64,000 nucleotides of DNA, taken from Puteibacter caeruleilacunae. GTDB lineage: Bacteria; Bacteroidota; Bacteroidia; Bacteroidales; Prolixibacteraceae. Of the stretch, positions 10,101-17,222 are shown piece after piece. Location: positions 62,001 to 126,000 of the forward strand of contig SJCO01000004.1 in assembly GCA_005217565.1 (NCBI GenBank). The letters are read 5' to 3'. How positions within the stretch are numbered: position 1 is the stretch's first letter; the number at the start of each line of letters is the position of its first letter. The notes under the pieces are model-generated. The model was not told the DNA's origin and did not search any database. It saw only the letters and a list, made by a program, of their open reading frames with translations. The position numbers were made by a program, and so were the translations under genes.

Positions 10101-12692
10101 ATGGAACGTAGCCTCACCAACACCACAATTATCAGCCTCATCAGTCACATCGCCAGTCACAGCCACCGTTGCATCATAATTTCCTGAGGCATCACGATAC
10201 AACACCTGATCGGCAGGAACAGTAAATGTAGGAGCAATAATATCAGTAACATGAATTGTTTGCACCTTCAAAACATTATTACCACAATCATCCTCAAGTG
10301 TCCAACCACGAATAATCGTCAGCTCACCTGCACACTTACCAGGCGTGATCACCTGATCATAAGTAGCATCCAAAGAGGTATCACAGTTATCATGCTCATC
10401 AGTCACATCACCAGTAACAGCCACCGATGCATCATAGTTACAATCTTTATCCTTATAGATAGTAATATCTGCAGGCACTGTAAAGTCAGGCGCTTCATTA
10501 TCCTTCACCGTAATCACCTGCACCTGGTCGGCCGCAGCATTACCGCAATTATCAACCAAACTCCACGTACGAGAAATAATCTCTTCGCCCTCACAAGCAC
10601 CTGGAGCAACAACATCCTTAAACGTAGCCTGTCCGACACCACAATTATCAGCCTCATTGGTAACATCACCAGTCACCGCAATTGAAGCATCAAAACCACC
10701 AGTTGAATTCTTATAGATTGTTAATCCCAAAGGAGCAGTAAATGTAGGAGGCGTATTATCAACCACCCTAATGGTCTGCGTTTTCACAGTAGCATTACCA
10801 CACACATCAGTCAGTGTCCATGTACGCGTGATCACGATCTCACAAGGATCTGCATCATTAGTAGCATCAGAGAACAAAGCCTCACCAGCACCACAATTAT
10901 CAGCCTCATCAGTCACATCGCCAGTCACCGCTGTAGTCACATTATAATTACAACTAGCATCACGAGCCACCACAATATCGGCAGGCACAGTAAAAGTAGG
11001 AGGTGTATTATCCTGTACAGTAATTGTCTGCACCTGATCAGGTGCGTCGTTACCACAATTATCTCTTAAGCTCCAGGTACGTTTAATGATGATCTCACAA
11101 GGATTAGAATTATCTACATTATCAGTATACGTAGCCTGACCTACTCCAAAATTATCGGCCTCATCAGTCACATCACCCGTAGCCGACACTGATTTATCGT
11201 AACTACAATTAGCATCCTTATAAATTGTAATATCAGCAGGAGCAGTAAAAGTAGGTAAAGTATTATCCTTAATGGTGATCGTCTGCACCTGTGCAAACGA
11301 TTCGTTATCATTATTATCGATTACTGTCCATGTTCTTTTAATAATCAGCTCACAAGGATCAGAATCGTTCAAATCATCAACATGATTAATTTCACGAATG
11401 CCACAATTATCCGCTGCATCAGTCACATCACCAGCAGCAGCCACCGAAGCATCATATGATCCATCAGCCTTTCGTGAGATTTCAATATCAGCAGGAACAG
11501 TAAAAGTAGGTTTCTGATAATCAACCACCTCAACAGTAGCCTTCTTACTTTCAGCCACATTACCATTAACATCCTCCACTACAAGCGTCACAAACTGCAT
11601 TCCCACATCATCACACGAGAAGCTAGCAGGCGAAGAAGTCATCGTTTTTACACCACAGTTATCTGAACTTCTATTATTAATCTGATTAGTAGGAACAACA
11701 GCCACACCATTTTCATCCAAAGGAATCTTAATGATGTTAGGCTTCACCTTCGCGATAGGCTTAATGGCATCTTCAACGGTCACGATCACCTTACAATCAT
11801 CGAAATTACCCGACTTATCATAAACTGTTAAAGTGACTTCATTTTCCCCAACATCATCACAATCGAATAACATTTTAGAAAGGTACATTCCTTGAATACT
11901 ACAATTATCAGAACTACCGTCATCAACATCTTTTGCATCAACACTGGCATTTCCAAATTCATCAAGATATATTGTAATATCATTTGCTCGGGCCACAGGT
12001 CTGATGTGATCAACAACAGTTACCATAGCCATACACTGAGAAGTATTACCACTCGCGTCACGCACCTTCATATCTATATGCTGAAAACCGACCTCATCGC
12101 ACACAAACTCCGTCTCACTCAAAGTAATTCCATCGGCAGGAATACCACAATTATCGAAACTACCATAGTTGATATCGTCTACAGAAAGGGTACCATGCCC
12201 CATAGCATCCAGTTCTAGTGTATATGGACTACAACTTGCATTGGGCTTTATGTTGTCTTCCACTACAATTCGAACGTCTTTACTCTTCTGATGTCCGTCA
12301 TTATCGGTAACTGTAAACTGGATAATATTATCTCCAAGATCGGCACATGAGAAGTCGGTTTGCGAAAGACTCATGCTTTTAATTCCGCTGGGAGCAGAAC
12401 TAGCGATTTCAACATCATCAACCGAGATACTACCTTCACCTCTGTTATTCAGAGCAAGAGCTACCTCTTCCTGACACACAATCTGGATAGGATTTATTTC
12501 TCCACTCAGCCTGATGTATTCATTGTCCTTGGGGTTGTTTATATAGCTTAAGTTCCGCGGGGAAGACTCAATCGCCTCATTTCTCGCAACACCTATATTG
12601 GCATTTACACCAATACTATATAAACCTAATATAAAGGACAGCAATACCTTGTGGGCATACATTTGTACACCTCTACTAACTATTCCCTTCAT
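4152..12692 (-). CDS. Giant repetitive T9SS type-B surface adhesin
   Basis: A 2846-residue secreted protein with a signal peptide in the first ~32 residues. ATG at 12692 is used; an internal ATG at 12662, preceded by AGAGGT, is also possible. Domains in order: four HYR-like beta-sandwich repeats of one class (about 65-390); 22 close repeats of ~85 residues (about 393-2263) with the core PTFTAPADITIYKDA and TGDVTDEADN; one canonical HYR domain (about 2263-2345); two Ig/cadherin-like domains (about 2346-2527); a run of thrombospondin type-3-like Ca-binding motifs DTDGDGIPD (about 2528-2748); and a type-B (CHU_C) T9SS sorting domain at the end (PNGFSPNEDGIHDRW, IFNRWGNKVFE). It resembles SprB-type gliding or adhesion filaments. 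The repeats are Asp-rich and probably calcium-stabilised. The gene heads an operon with PorP/SprF and OmpA genes. Confidence 0.93.
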   Translation of the reverse strand: MKGIVSRGVQMYAHKVLLSFILGLYSIGVNANIGVARNEAIESSPRNLSYINNPKDNEYIRLSGEINPIQIVCQEEVALALNNRGEGSISVDDVEIASSAPSGIKSMSLSQTDFSCADLGDNIIQFTVTDNDGHQKSKDVRIVVEDNIKPNASCSPYTLELDAMGHGTLSVDDINYGSFDNCGIPADGITLSETEFVCDEVGFQHIDMKVRDASGNTSQCMAMVTVVDHIRPVARANDITIYLDEFGNASVDAKDVDDGSSDNCSIQGMYLSKMLFDCDDVGENEVTLTVYDKSGNFDDCKVIVTVEDAIKPIAKVKPNIIKIPLDENGVAVVPTNQINNRSSDNCGVKTMTSSPASFSCDDVGMQFVTLVVEDVNGNVAESKKATVEVVDYQKPTFTVPADIEISRKADGSYDASVAAAGDVTDAADNCGIREINHVDDLNDSDPCELIIKRTWTVIDNNDNESFAQVQTITIKDNTLPTFTAPADITIYKDANCSYDKSVSATGDVTDEADNFGVGQATYTDNVDNSNPCEIIIKRTWSLRDNCGNDAPDQVQTITVQDNTPPTFTVPADIVVARDASCNYNVTTAVTGDVTDEADNCGAGEALFSDATNDADPCEIVITRTWTLTDVCGNATVKTQTIRVVDNTPPTFTAPLGLTIYKNSTGGFDASIAVTGDVTNEADNCGVGQATFKDVVAPGACEGEEIISRTWSLVDNCGNAAADQVQVITVKDNEAPDFTVPADITIYKDKDCNYDASVAVTGDVTDEHDNCDTSLDATYDQVITPGKCAGELTIIRGWTLEDDCGNNVLKVQTIHVTDIIAPTFTVPADQVLYRDASGNYDATVAVTGDVTDEADNCGVGEATFHDDIDDSNECEVVIKRTWSLHDECGNPAADQVQTITIRDNTAPTFTAPADQVLYRDAAGNYDVSVAVTGDVTNEKDNFGVGEATFSDDLDDSNECEVVIKRNWSLSDNCGNAAADQVQTITIRDNTIPTFTAPADIAIYREADCSYDASVAVTGDVTNEADNHGVGEATYSDAVDASNPCEVVITRTWSLKDDCDNKAADQIQVITVRDNTPPTFTAPVSLTIYRDAAGHYDSTVAATGDVTDETDNCGVGEATFVDVIDQSDDCNVVITRTWSLTDNCSNDAADQVQVITVRDNTPPTFTAPGDLTIYRKTDGSYDASTAVTGKVEDEADNFGVGKAAFTDVVDDSDVCDVTIKRTWTLSDNCGNAAVPQVQTITIRDNTAPTFTAPADVTVHRKADGSYDASIAVTGDVTDEDDNFNVGEASFTETIDNSDECGIVIKRTWSLSDDCGNAAAPQMQTITVIDNTLPTFTAPADITIYRKADGTYDKSIAATGDVTDEHDNFNGNEATFVDVVDDRVACEVTIKRTWSLIDGCGNAAADQVQTITARDNTPPSFTAPADVTVYYDPHGHYDVTTAATGDVTDEDDNLAVSDEATFTDAVDATNKCSVVIKRTWILSDDCGNAAAPQVQTITVEDNTVPTFTAPDDITLYRDAAGSYDAAIAVTGDVTDEADNLGVGEASFNDVVNDSDPCNVVITRTWSLKDDCDNKAADQVQVITILDNTAPTFTAPADIVIYKDGDCKYDASIAFTGDVTDEADNFGVGDAAYSDVVDAADPCEIVITRTWSLSDNCGNAAAPQVQTITVRDNTPPTFTAPADIVIYCDAVGKYNAATSATGDVEDEADNCDVGQATYVDDIDLSDDCNVVIKRTWSLVDHCGNKAADQVQRITVRDDAPPTFTAPADIVIYRDADCNYDASVTATGDVTDEHDNFSVEQATFVDVVDASDDCNVVITRTWSLVDHCGNAAPDQVQTITVRDNTPPTFTVPADIVIYHDAACSYDATITATGDVTDEADNCGAGEAVFTDNINDTDACEVIIKRTWTLTDNCGNVTQKVQTITVRDNTIPTFTAPDAITIYKDKDGNFDAAVAVTGDVTDEADNCNVGEATFADVIADGSCEGEQVISRTWSLADDCGNAAEDQVQVIVVKDTIKPNFTVPADIVIYKDENCEYDASMAVTGDVTDESDNCDTSLDATYEQVITPGECAGELTILRGWTLEDDCGNRQFKVQTISVRDNTPPTFTVPADKVIFRDAHGAFDSSVAAVGDVTDEADNCGVGEATFVDAINDTDPCGVIITRTWSLSDDCGNAAAEQVQVITVRDNTIPTFTAPADITIYKDADCNYDASVAATGDVTNEDDNYGVGEATFVDDINDDNPSVVIINRKWSLVDNCGNSAADQMQEITVRDNTPPTITCPADLVVMANQETCEANDVELGNASAADNCGTPVVTNNAPAVFPLGVTVVTWTATDASGNVSTCEQQVDVQAVPVATDDYIKVNGLHSTLDVLNNDTDCDDNIVPASVTIIDEPEHGSALVDNNGMVTYTAIGGYNGDDEFKYKITDADGLTDEAVVKLKVYTNQAPIAVPDEYEVAQRLELRKNVETNDSDPNDDKLECVVLTEASHGQITLDNNGDLTYTPEPAFVGDDAFEYQVFDTGTPKLSATARVVIHVLIDTDGDGIPDRDDVDDDDDGILDTVEGDGAVDTDKDGHPDSVDIDSDNDGIPDVMEGQPSPAVRISNLDHDGDGLDNVFDPDDGGSEVVPVDTDGDGTPDYRDLDSDEDHVPDSIEGHDDDQSASADTDPLNSDTDGDGLDDAFDTVDGFFLEDNPEGSNAPVQDTDNDGQPDWRDVDDDGDGKPTATLEDDDDNGDPTNDDCDLDGVKNYLDEDDDCELVIPNGFSPNEDGIHDRWVIDGLTPYPHARVVIFNRWGNKVFEQTDYGNEETWGADAYWNGEADTGLTIGSKKLPSATYYYIIYLKPGMEPYKGSVFINK
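5905..11515 (-). repeat. 22 tandem ~255-bp coding repeats
   Basis: Tandem in-frame repeats inside the giant adhesin gene, about 5.6 kb in all. I counted 22 units by their PTFTxP starts; nearly all end in VRDNT or a close variant. Units differ by point changes but keep length near 84-86 codons. Units 3-5 and 18-20 share matching unusual variants, which points to an older block duplication. Array length is expected to vary between strains through recombination and is prone to assembly collapse. Confidence 0.93.
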
Positions 12693-14028
12693 TCTGGTAA
12701 ACTAAGAGTATTAACTTTATTCCTGTTTAATTTAACTCACTGAAAACCAAATCGCACAAACGCAATCTCCCTCCCTCAATTAAATGAGATGGTTATACTG
12801 TAAGCCTTATTTATATATATTATTATGCTGCTGAGAATTATTCACTGCAAATGTCGGGTTTTAGAACATAATACCAAAATATTCTAACATAAAATATTTC
12901 ATTCTGTTCTTTTTTAACATTTCTTAACAGGGGATTCGCCTCATTATCTGCACGTTACACTCACCTACCAAATCAGACCAGTTTAATTTAAGCACGAAAA
13001 TCTGATAAACAGTATATTTTTTTTGCCACATTCTAAAAAACATCTATAGCACTATCTTTCTGCCACTTAAGCATCACCTCCTCACATTACCAACTCTACA
13101 TTGCTCTTCTTTTGCTGACCTTCTTCTACTCCTCAATAAGCTCATAACCTACACCACCTCTTTCTGTTTACAAAAGTGCAATTAACCTAACAACAACTAA
13201 TCAAATCAACTAGAAAAAGGGATAACAACTGATAGCAAGGTAAGAAAAACCCCGCCGACTGATAATTAAGCACTATTGAAAAAGGTATGTGTAAGTGTCG
13301 GCGGGGGCCTGTATAAAAGCTCCTCAATTAAGTCTTAAAAAGATTATCTTTCTCAGACTTAATATAAACGCAAATATATTCCATTTAGCATATTTTAAGA
13401 CCAGCAATTTCCATCAAATTATGAATGGTCTATTTTCGCCAACGAATCCCCTCTTTCACTTAGTGAGATCATACAATCACCTCCTCAATCAAAGGAAAAA
13501 ACAAACAACAATATAATTTTTATCCCCAAACAAATACTACACACACCAAATATCCAACATTCAATCCTCAACAAAATGCGCAGCATAAACATTCTCATGA
13601 GAATAATGCTCCTCGTCGACGGTGGTGAAATAAGGCAGTAATAAGGCTGTCGACGAGGAACGGGGTAATAATATATTTAGTGGAATAAGTTATTGCCAGT
13701 TAAAACTTTTGTCTTGGTTCAAATCTGAAATCGCTACAAAGGTAAATACATAATATATAAATATCATAATAATTAATTCACCATCTGATAAACCATACAT
13801 ATTCACAAATGAACCCGCATTTTGAGCAAATAAAAAGGGAAAAATGACAGACAATTTATTTCTGATTATTGTTTTCAAACTTTCGTATAGCTATCATAAT
13901 TTTAACAGCTTAACCTTTACACTCATGCTTTTCGCCCAAACAGCACATCTATTAAAACGTCATAACAACTCGACAATCACCTAATATCATGAACATTACA
14001 AATCATCGACCAATTATTTATGACACAC
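12693..14028. other. 1.3-kb AT-rich non-coding region with two long-loop inverted repeats
   Basis: No convincing gene is seen. It contains a perfect 10-bp inverted repeat, CCCCGCCGAC (13250-13259) with GTCGGCGGGG (13297-13306), which on the minus strand is followed by UUUUUC and could end a minus-strand transcript. A second, perfect 11-bp inverted repeat pairs TCCTCGTCGAC (13610-13620) with GTCGACGAGGA (13649-13659). A minus-strand open frame at 13690-13878 begins only with TTG and encodes one hydrophobic stretch; it is not called as a gene. Confidence 0.6.
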
Positions 14029-14059
14029 TTTGCTATAACAACAAAAACTCCTATATTTA
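14029..14059 (+). promoter_or_regulatory. Bacteroidota-type promoter of the PocR histidine kinase gene
   Basis: TTTG at 14029-14032 and TATATTTA at 14052-14059 are separated by 19 nt. They match the Bacteroidota -33 TTTG / -7 TAnnTTTG pattern with one mismatch in the last -7 base. The start codon follows about 46 nt downstream. Confidence 0.5.
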
Positions 14060-14105
14060 ACAAAAGAAAATAATCTACTAAACAAACTAAATCCAACTAA
14101 CAGCA

Positions 14106-16178
14106 ATGGACAGTGTGGTTGATACAGTAGAACAATCAAAAATATCAATATATGATGTTTTTGATATAGCTGAACTTCAAAGCTTACAAGACATGTTTGC
14201 CGAACTACATCAGATAGGGTCAATCATTACCCTACCTGATGGCACGCCAGTCACTAAGCCGTCAAATTTTTGTTCGCTTTGCAAACATATTATACGCCCT
14301 TCGAAGAAAGGAGCAATAAACTGTCGTAAATCCGATTCTGCACTAGGACGTCTTAATCCATATGGACCGTCGTTGCGACGTTGCATTAATGCAGGGTTAT
14401 GGGATGCTTCGGTAAGTATTACTTTTGGTGATACACATATAGGAGATTGGCTCATTGGTCAGGTTCGTACTGAAACATACTCAAAACAAGTAGTCTATAA
14501 ATATGCCCATCAATTAGATCTTGATCCAGAATTATTCTACCAGGCCTATTTAAAAGTCCCAACTATGCCACTGGTGCATTTTCAACGCATCAACAAGATG
14601 TTATACAAATTTGTAAAAAATCTGTGTGACAATGCTTACAAAAATCATCAACTAAAACTTGAAAGAGATTACAATCAAAGACAGGAAAGATATTATAGAT
14701 TATTGATAAATCATAGCACTGATGGTATTTCAATATTAAATACAAATGGATCAATCAAATTCTTAAGCAAATCAGGAAACAACATTTTAGGGTATACAAC
14801 GGAAGAGCTTAGCGATACCAAAGTTTTTAACATCATACATCCTAACGATCTAAATAAGTGTTATCGAATTCTGGACAATATCTTACAACACCCTGGAAAA
14901 GAGGAGCATTTCAACATACACATTCAACACAAGAACAGGAGCTGGGTTTGCATAGAGGGAGCTGTTAAGAATTTGCTTCATATTCCTGAGATAAAAGGTA
15001 TTGTTGCCTCGTATCATGACGCAACTCTACAGCTACAGCGCGAAAGAGAGCTTAAACGAGCAAAACAAAGAGTAGAACAAAGCGAGCAACGATTCCGACA
15101 GTTAATTGAGAATCTACCGAGCGGTATTGCTGTGTATCGCCCCATCAACAAAGGACAAAACTTTATGATTGTCGACTTCAACAAAGCAGCCGAACAAATC
15201 AGTAATATCCCAAAAGAAAAGATTATTGGTCAATCATTTCTACAGCAATTTCCTAATATGAAAGACAAACCGCTTTACAATGCACTTAAACAAGTAACTC
15301 AAAGCGGTAATAAAATGCATATTCCTCCATTTTATTATGAAGATGACACACGTAAAGGATGGCGAGAAAACCATGTTTATCAGCTTCCCACAAAAGAGGT
15401 AGTTGCAATCTTCAATGATGTTAGTGAACTAAAAAAAGCGGAAGAACATCTTCAACAGCAAAACGAGCAACTACAAGCTGCAAAAACAAAAGCAGAAGAA
15501 TCAGACAGACTAAAATCGGCATTCCTAGCCAATATGAGTCATGAAATTCGTACTCCCATGAATGGCATTATAGGATTCCTTGAACTCATGCAAGATCCTC
15601 ACTTAACCATAGAGGAACGAGATGACTACCTACAAACAGTTATTCAGAGTGGTGAGCGATTGTTAAAAACCATTAATGATCTAATTGAGTTTTCAAAGAT
15701 TGAAGCTGGTGACATACCTGTAGTGTTAGGAGAGGTAAGAATTAACCAAACCTTGCAATCGCACCTCAGCTTCTTTTCTCCCGAAGCACAGTTAAAAGAT
15801 ATACACCTGAAATTGGATATACCTGAAGAAGAAACAATTATTACAACCGACAAAAACAAACTGGATTCAATACTTACGAACCTCATAAAAAATGCACTAA
15901 AGTTCACTACGGCTGGCTATATCCGGATTGGCTACCAGCGCATTGACGGAGCACTACAGTTTTACGTAAAAGATTCTGGATGTGGAATATCGCAAAAACA
16001 ACTCTCTGTGATCTTCGAACGATTCAGACAAATTGAAACCTCTAATCCCAATCAAAAGGAAGGATCGGGCCTTGGTCTATCAATTTGTAAATGGTATGTT
16101 GAGAAACTAGGAGGAAAAATATGGGTGGAGTCTCATCCGGGCCTCGGTAGCACATTCCATTTCACAATAAAAGGATAA
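14106..16178 (+). CDS. PocR-PAS-PAS sensor histidine kinase
   Basis: A 690-residue cytoplasmic kinase with no membrane segment seen. An N-terminal PocR-type ligand-binding domain (about 17-180) carries a Cys cluster in NFCSLCKH and INCRKSD, then two PAS domains (about 195-320 and 330-445), a coiled linker, a HisKA domain with the phosphorylated His at about 479 (NMSHEIRTPMNG) and a HATPase_c domain with DSGCGI and GSGLGL boxes. There is no receiver domain, so its response regulator must be encoded elsewhere. In other bacteria PocR domains sense small molecules such as 1,2-propanediol-like ligands, but the ligand here is unknown. It has its own promoter and converges on the barrel gene 23 bp downstream. 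Its HisKA region closely resembles the other two PAS kinases nearby. Confidence 0.9.
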   Translation: MDSVVDTVEQSKISIYDVFDIAELQSLQDMFAELHQIGSIITLPDGTPVTKPSNFCSLCKHIIRPSKKGAINCRKSDSALGRLNPYGPSLRRCINAGLWDASVSITFGDTHIGDWLIGQVRTETYSKQVVYKYAHQLDLDPELFYQAYLKVPTMPLVHFQRINKMLYKFVKNLCDNAYKNHQLKLERDYNQRQERYYRLLINHSTDGISILNTNGSIKFLSKSGNNILGYTTEELSDTKVFNIIHPNDLNKCYRILDNILQHPGKEEHFNIHIQHKNRSWVCIEGAVKNLLHIPEIKGIVASYHDATLQLQRERELKRAKQRVEQSEQRFRQLIENLPSGIAVYRPINKGQNFMIVDFNKAAEQISNIPKEKIIGQSFLQQFPNMKDKPLYNALKQVTQSGNKMHIPPFYYEDDTRKGWRENHVYQLPTKEVVAIFNDVSELKKAEEHLQQQNEQLQAAKTKAEESDRLKSAFLANMSHEIRTPMNGIIGFLELMQDPHLTIEERDDYLQTVIQSGERLLKTINDLIEFSKIEAGDIPVVLGEVRINQTLQSHLSFFSPEAQLKDIHLKLDIPEEETIITTDKNKLDSILTNLIKNALKFTTAGYIRIGYQRIDGALQFYVKDSGCGISQKQLSVIFERFRQIETSNPNQKEGSGLGLSICKWYVEKLGGKIWVESHPGLGSTFHFTIKG

Positions 16179-16201
16179 GCCGGTCCAGCTGAAGGACAAG
16201 A

Positions 16202-17071
16202 TTATCTCAAATTCTCAGGAGCCCATGGTAAGTACAATCCTCCACGGTTACCTGATCTCTTTCTCGACGAACTTTTGTCTCCACTATTACTATGCAAACG
16301 AAAAGTCAGTCCAGCTTTTGCACTCCAATAGTTACCAACCACATTAGTCATTTGGTCTCCAGTATTGTAGTTCGGAACCGCATCCAAAGCATCGGTTTGA
16401 ATCAAAGAAGTAGTACCCATTCCAAAAATAGAAATCCGATCAGTTATAGCATACGATAAACCGCCACCAATACCCAGCTTTACTTCTTTTACAGCAGGAC
16501 TCGTTTTACTATAAGTATCTGACCACTCACTACCTTTCTGTTCAATAATCACCTTATTAGTATTAGCATTCACCAATTGGGTTTTTATGATACCATATCC
16601 TAATTTTGCGTTAGCAAAAGCACTAATTCGTCTCCAGATAGGTCGACTATATTCAAACACTAAGTTATGTGCTGTAATATTTGTTTCAGAAATCACAGGA
16701 GTACTAAACGGCAAAGATCCCAGAATACTATGACCATTAACCATAGCACTGAATGTAGGTGTAGGATTATTCCCCTTCAGCTTATCAATTTCCAACTCAT
16801 ATCCTATAGAAAAATAATTGGCTACTGGCTTTGCTATTGCAAATGAAAAAGCATTTGAAGTTTCCATATTCATTTCCAAGGGCAATTGCTGAAGTGAAGT
16901 CGTAAACTCAGCATTAAAGGAGGCGACACCGCCTGCGAAACTCACATTCCAAGTTTTCCAATCAAATTCAAAATCATTATCCTTCTTCCGCTGTGCCGAT
17001 ACAATATTCATCCCCATTAGGCTAATCAATAACACACACCACAGACTTCGCCAGAATCTTTTCATAACCAT
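16202..17071 (-). CDS. Predicted outer-membrane beta-barrel protein, paralogue A
   Basis: A 289-residue exported protein of unrecognised family with a signal peptide (about 1-26, ending IVSAQ). It has alternating-pattern strands such as YFSIGYELEIDKLKG and LGIGGGLSYAITDRISIFG, and a basic, Ser-rich C-terminal tail before LPWAPENLR. A paralogue (26312-27193) has the same length, the same motifs and the same LPWAP tail. The barrel fold is inferred from strand pattern only. The start may be this ATG or the ATG two codons later. It sits between two sensor kinase genes, downstream of the PAS kinase on the same strand (151-bp gap). The function is unknown. Confidence 0.7.
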   Translation of the reverse strand: MVMKRFWRSLWCVLLISLMGMNIVSAQRKKDNDFEFDWKTWNVSFAGGVASFNAEFTTSLQQLPLEMNMETSNAFSFAIAKPVANYFSIGYELEIDKLKGNNPTPTFSAMVNGHSILGSLPFSTPVISETNITAHNLVFEYSRPIWRRISAFANAKLGYGIIKTQLVNANTNKVIIEQKGSEWSDTYSKTSPAVKEVKLGIGGGLSYAITDRISIFGMGTTSLIQTDALDAVPNYNTGDQMTNVVGNYWSAKAGLTFRLHSNSGDKSSSRKRSGNRGGLYLPWAPENLR

Positions 17072-17222
17072 TAAATCTTACTACTTAAATTACCACCTTA
17101 TACTGGCCGACAAAATTAACTTTTTCGATGAGAATCCACCTATGAAATTGAGAAAATATTTACCATAACGCATAATTATTCCACAATTACGGTAACAAAT
17201 CACACCAAGAAAACGTAGTCCA

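Noticed and set aside
6750-10187. Long plus-strand open frames (6750-8003 and 8736-10187) opposite the adhesin repeats.
   Set aside because: They are low-complexity Ile/Ser/Asn/His-rich translations of the antisense of a repetitive gene, with no recognisable domain.
5905-11515. A regular repeat array that might suggest a CRISPR.
   Set aside because: The unit is ~255 bp, fully coding and in frame, with no short repeat/spacer alternation and no cas genes.
13295-13516. A 73-codon plus-strand frame.
   Set aside because: It overlaps the inverted-repeat arm at 13297 and has no signal, domain or promoter.
13690-13878. A 62-codon minus-strand frame with one hydrophobic segment.
   Set aside because: It starts only with TTG, lies in AT-rich non-coding DNA and has no recognisable motif.
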